A stretch of DNA of 64,000 nt from Pirellulales bacterium (GTDB taxonomy: Bacteria > Planctomycetota > Planctomycetia > Pirellulales > DATAWG01): the NCBI GenBank assembly GCA_035939775.1, contig DASZFO010000353.1, positions 1 through 64,000 of the forward strand. The letters are read 5' to 3'. The translations under genes were made by a program, and so were the position numbers. Each line of letters opens with the position of its first letter. Positions within the stretch are counted from its first letter, which is position 1. Below are positions 61,237-64,000 of this stretch, piece after piece. Below the pieces are notes generated by a model. That model was not told the origin of the DNA. It saw nothing but the letters and a program-made list of their open reading frames with translations, and ran no database searches.

Positions 61237-62043
61237 CTATTGCCGGCGTAAATTGGCGATGTCTTGCAAGATCTGGTCGCCGGCGTTGATTGCTTGCGAG
61301 TTCAACTCGAACGACCGCTGAGTGGTTATCAAGTCGATCAACTGCTGCACCGGCTGTACGTTCGACGCTTCGAGCACATTTTGCTGCAGCGTTCCCATGC
61401 CGGTTGTTCCGGGAAGCGCTTGCTGGGCCGTGCCCGAGGCCTCAGTCGCTTGATATAGGTTATCGCCGAGTTTGAGCAGCCCTTGCGGATTGATGAACCG
61501 CGCAAGCTGGATCGTGCCGACCTGCTGCATCGCCGTGCTATTTGCTTGCTGCACCGACACTTGTCCTTGCGAGCTGATCGAGATTTGCGTCGTGTCCTGC
61601 GGAATGGTGATCGCCGGTTCCAGCAGCCGGCCGACGGTGGCCGAACCAAGGACCAATTGCCCGTTCGCGTTGACCGAGAAATTCCCGGCCCGCGTATAAA
61701 CAGTGCTGCTCGTGACTGGATCGGTCACCTGGAAGAACCCATTGCCTTCGATCGCCACGTCGAGTTGGTTCCCCGTTTGCTGGAATGATCCCTGGCGATA
61801 GTCGGTCTGGGTGCTTTCGACCCGAGCACCAGTGCCGAAAGCGATCCCAGTCGGCGTCAGTTGTCCCGCGCTGTCCTGCAAGCCGGGCAAGACCTCGTTG
61901 CGGTAGAACAGGTCTTCGAAGTTCGCCCGATCCTGCTTGAAAGCCGTCGTATTGACGTTCGCCAGGTTATTGGCGATTACGTCCAACTTCGACTGGAGCG
62001 ATTCCATGCCAGTCGCGGCGGTATATAGCGCTTGAATGCTCAT
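61237..62043 (-). CDS. flgG: Flagellar basal-body rod protein FlgG
   Basis: A 268-residue distal rod protein. MSIQALYTAATGMESLQSKL and DVIANNLANVNTTAFKQDRA are signature FlgG; QGSFQQTGNQLDVAIEGNGF, YTRAGNFSVNANGQLV and the C-terminal LEASNVQPVQQLIDLITTQR with SFELNSQAINAGDQILQ complete the protein. It forms the distal rod after FlgF in assembly. The upstream gap to flgF carries repeats (62044-62148). Confidence 0.97.
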   Translation of the reverse strand: MSIQALYTAATGMESLQSKLDVIANNLANVNTTAFKQDRANFEDLFYRNEVLPGLQDSAGQLTPTGIAFGTGARVESTQTDYRQGSFQQTGNQLDVAIEGNGFFQVTDPVTSSTVYTRAGNFSVNANGQLVLGSATVGRLLEPAITIPQDTTQISISSQGQVSVQQANSTAMQQVGTIQLARFINPQGLLKLGDNLYQATEASGTAQQALPGTTGMGTLQQNVLEASNVQPVQQLIDLITTQRSFELNSQAINAGDQILQDIANLRRQ

Positions 62044-62048
62044 GGTTA

Positions 62049-62148
62049 TTTACGTGCGATGTACGAAGTACGAAATGCAAAGTACGAAGTACGGAAAATG
62101 TCAAATATCCGTGTTCATCTGTGGCTCATTGGCTTCGTCCGTGGCTCA
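62049..62148. repeat. AGTACGAA and GTGGCTCAT repeats in flgF-flgG gap
   Basis: Positions 62052-62092 hold GATGTACGAAGTACGAAATG, AAAGTACGAAGTACG, four copies of GTACGAA-like units shared with 51862-51889. Positions 62105-62148 hold GTGTTCATCTGTGGCTCATT and a second GTCCGTGGCTCAT. No gene lies here. Confidence 0.6.
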
Positions 62149-62907
62149 TCAACTCGGCGTCAGCAGCAGGCGCTCGGTTAGGGCGGAGGCCATCGCATCG
62201 TGGTTCTTGATCATGCTGATGTTCGCCTCGAATGCCCGCGAGGCCTCGATCAATTCCATCATCTCGGCGGTCGGCTTGACATCGGATTGTTCGAGCGTGC
62301 CGCCGAGAACGCTCCGCTGCTCGTCGGCGAGCGGCTGCGGCGGGGCGAGCGGCTTGAAGAGGTTTTCGCCTACCTTGGCTAAATCCCCCAGCGATCGCGG
62401 CTGCACCAGCGCAACGTTCTGCTGGTTTCCCTCTTGCACGATCCCGCCAGTGGACGTGAGCTGCCAATCGCCGGCGTCGGGATCGATTTCGATCGGTGCG
62501 CCGGAATCGCTTAGCACCGGATAGTTGTCTTGCGTAACGAGCCGGCCGGCCGAAGTCATCATGAAGTTGCCGGCCCGGGTCAGAAAGTCGCCGTCGGGCC
62601 GGCGAACCATGAAGAACCCGTCGCCGCCGACCGCCATGTCGGTCGGGTTGCCGGTCCGCTTCATGGTGCCCGGGCTGAAATCCGTCTTGGTCTCGCGCAC
62701 CGTGACTCCGCCTCCCAAATCATTGACCGATCCGGAGCCGGGCGAATCGGTTCCGCGCTGAATCTCCTCGGAATAGCGGGCCTGAAAGATGGCCAGATCG
62801 CGCTTGAAGCCCGTAGTGTCGGCATTCGCTAAATTATTGGCGAGCGCCTCAAGGCGCTTGGTCTGCGCGTAGGCCCCCTCGGCGGAGATGTATAGCCCGT
62901 ATGGCAT
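62149..62907 (-). CDS. flgF: Flagellar basal-body rod protein FlgF
   Basis: A 252-residue rod protein of the FlgF/FlgG type. MPYGLYISAEGAYAQTKRLE, ALANNLANADTTGFKRDLAI give the N-terminal rod signature; VGGDGFFMVRRPDGDFLTRA, GNFMMTSAGRLV, and LEQSDVKPTAEMMELIEASR, AFEANISMIKNHD complete it. The start at 62907 is chosen because upstream codons lack similarity. First gene of the operon flgF-G-A-H-I-J-N-K-L in this window; the 300 bases upstream should hold the promoter. Confidence 0.9.
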   Translation of the reverse strand: MPYGLYISAEGAYAQTKRLEALANNLANADTTGFKRDLAIFQARYSEEIQRGTDSPGSGSVNDLGGGVTVRETKTDFSPGTMKRTGNPTDMAVGGDGFFMVRRPDGDFLTRAGNFMMTSAGRLVTQDNYPVLSDSGAPIEIDPDAGDWQLTSTGGIVQEGNQQNVALVQPRSLGDLAKVGENLFKPLAPPQPLADEQRSVLGGTLEQSDVKPTAEMMELIEASRAFEANISMIKNHDAMASALTERLLLTPS

Positions 62908-63210
62908 GGCCGCGAGAGAAATCGCACGGTGCATGCCCCCCTGAAGTCCGCGGCCTGGAAGAGCAACCGGTGTGCCGAAGTAGGAATGCGGTCGCGGCAT
63001 AGACCGCAACCAATCCGCAATCCGCCTATCCAGTTGGATTTAAGATCGAATCGATTCGCGACTGCGGCGATTGTCGGACAACGCACCAATCCGCCGCGAA
63101 ACGCGAATCCTGCCGATCACGGCGCAGATTCGGCCGGTTGATCATCCGCGCATTGATTTGGCCCCGACCATTCCGTCCGCGGTCGCCGACGCCAATGCGA
63201 CCGGCCCGCT
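62908..63210. other. Intergenic upstream of the flagellar operon
   Basis: 303 bases between flgF and the next minus-strand gene. No repeat or open frame stands out. A loose sigma-28-like arrangement on the minus strand (TAAATCC with GCGGATTG) has a spacer about two bases too short to accept. Confidence 0.4.
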
Positions 63211-64000
63211 TCAGCGGCCACTCCGCGATTTGGCTGGCGGCGTGGTCGTATCGCCCGCACCATTCCCAGGAGATCCTTTCGCGGTCGGCGCTCGGCCGTC
63301 GGGCCCTGGCGCGAAGAGGCCGATGCCATTGGCGGGCACCGGTTTCTTATTGCGCTCGCCGGTCGTGGGGGGCTGGATTGTGCCCGCGACCAGTTCGGGA
63401 ATGTCCTGCAGCTTGGCGTCGCCGATTTTGCACTTGTCCCAGGCGTCCTCCGAAGCGCGCCAGCCGAGAACCACATCGCAGCCTTTCGCATCGTAGACCC
63501 ATAGTTCGAAGATGCCGGGCATGACTTCGTCCGCCAGATTGCTATTGCGCTCAACCTCGAAGGATTGTGGGGCTTTGAAATGAATCCGCTTCCAATTTCG
63601 AGTCTGCCCTTCAGGCCCATCGGGAGTCTTCGCCGCCACGTCAGTCCAATCGGATTCGGGAGGCCCCAGGATCGCTGCTAACGTGTTTCGCACGATTTCC
63701 AGTCCGTCCTTCGGCCGCGGCGCGTCGTGCATCCAGATATATAGATAATACGGCGTCTTCACTTGAGAAATGTCGAGATAGGTCCCTTCGAATGATTCGC
63801 GAAAGCCGACTCCGTTCAGTAGAAATGGTGGAAGCACGCGGGCGCGGCTGACATGCTTGCTGGCGTCGACCGTGTCGGCCGAGTGGAGCGTGAAGGCATG
63901 CGTCAACGTGTCCGGCAAGCGGAAATTGACCGGCATGTCTTCCGTCAAGCGATTGAGCGGAGCGAAGGCCGACTCGCGTTGCAATTCGACCAGCCGGGCA
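63211..64000 (-). CDS. Protein of unknown function, 5' end outside window
   Basis: At least 262 residues; the frame is open to the right edge of the window, so the true start is probably beyond it (a TTG at 63984 is the nearest start-type codon). The visible part has PVNFRLPDTLTHAFTLHSAD, HVSRARVLPPFLLNGVGFRE, DISQVKTPYYLYIWMHDAPR and MPGIFELWVYDAKGCDVVLG, and ends in a Pro/Gly-rich tail. No family recognised. It lies upstream of the flagellar operon on the same strand, 300 bases away. Confidence 0.65.
   Translation of the reverse strand, partial: ARLVELQRESAFAPLNRLTEDMPVNFRLPDTLTHAFTLHSADTVDASKHVSRARVLPPFLLNGVGFRESFEGTYLDISQVKTPYYLYIWMHDAPRPKDGLEIVRNTLAAILGPPESDWTDVAAKTPDGPEGQTRNWKRIHFKAPQSFEVERNSNLADEVMPGIFELWVYDAKGCDVVLGWRASEDAWDKCKIGDAKLQDIPELVAGTIQPPTTGERNKKPVPANGIGLFAPGPDGRAPTAKGSPGNGAGDTTTPPAKSRSGR

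Noticed and set aside
63019-63043. Sigma-28-like promoter before flgF (TAAATCC and GCGGATTG on the minus strand)
   Set aside because: The spacing is about two bases too short and both boxes have mismatches, so it is not better than chance.

Overview
The window looks like a planctomycete chromosome, probably of the Pirellulales or a related order. This is inferred from the gene families, not from a marker gene. Supporting features are a PEP-CTERM autotransporter-type surface protein, a MoxR/DUF58/BatA/VWA cluster beside a DUF4159 protein, Tat-exported Gfo/Idh/MocA and NIPSNAP proteins, small zinc-ribbon and 'DLNSIRHAL' type proteins of a planctomycete style, an LptD homologue, csrA and a long flagellar operon. 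The DNA is GC-rich, and the gaps between genes are crowded with palindromic repeats.

Layout. 1-4207: a catabolic or detoxification cluster on the minus strand (three SDR proteins, one of them broken, an enoyl-reductase-like MDR and an NTF2-like protein), read away from a divergent TetR regulator with a clear operator palindrome between them. 4213-6834: an SGNH/MBOAT pair, a probable polysaccharide O-acetylation module. 7057-10236: rhomboid protease, NIPSNAP protein and alpha/beta hydrolase. 10418-10491: an atypical initiator tRNA. 10560-13526: a run of small poorly known proteins. 13559-18302: GH2-like glycosidase, membrane protein, Gfo/Idh/MocA oxidoreductase. 18421-19109: VapBC-type toxin-antitoxin pair. 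19337-19902: small conserved protein plus csrA. 19988-30040: Ser/Thr kinase, accD, a phosphatase pseudoenzyme, rpe, scpB, a transposase (RAYT) remnant bracketed by REP hairpins, sugar epimerase, an AcpH-like protein and lptD. 30435-40103: DUF4159 protein divergent from moxR-DUF58-batA-VWA. 40106-42870: GDP-mannose dehydratase-like enzyme, an asparaginase-type Ntn hydrolase and a second toxin-antitoxin pair. 43051-48739: thioredoxin-like exported protein, PEP-CTERM protein and two tandem Bax-inhibitor-1 paralogues. 48954-49026: tRNA-Lys. 49340-52837: three exported proteins. 52888-62907: flagellar operon flgF-flgG-flgA-flgH-flgI-flgJ(rod-binding)-flgN-flgK-flgL, all minus strand. 63211 to the right edge: an unidentified partial gene.

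Functional links. The flagellar operon encodes distal rod, P and L rings, the rod-binding cap protein, the hook-filament junction proteins and their chaperone, in approximate assembly order. CsrA, encoded about 33 kb away, is the kind of regulator that often controls flagellar mRNA. The moxR cluster couples an AAA+ ATPase to von Willebrand factor proteins in the inner membrane.

The most striking non-genic feature is the number of unrelated repeat families. One element built on GGGGACAGTCCCC has six copies. A second family has CACTGCTGG/CCAGCAGTG hairpins in inverted pairs, one pair enclosing the RAYT remnant. Several further palindromes are present, and different repeats occupy four of the gaps inside the flagellar operon. 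I recognised no complete new defence or biosynthetic system. The best candidates for novelty are the repeat/RAYT relics, the initiator tRNA, a phosphatase pseudoenzyme, the zinc-ribbon/ACP-like fusion and the oversized FlgL. Family assignments come from motif recognition alone; no database search was run.
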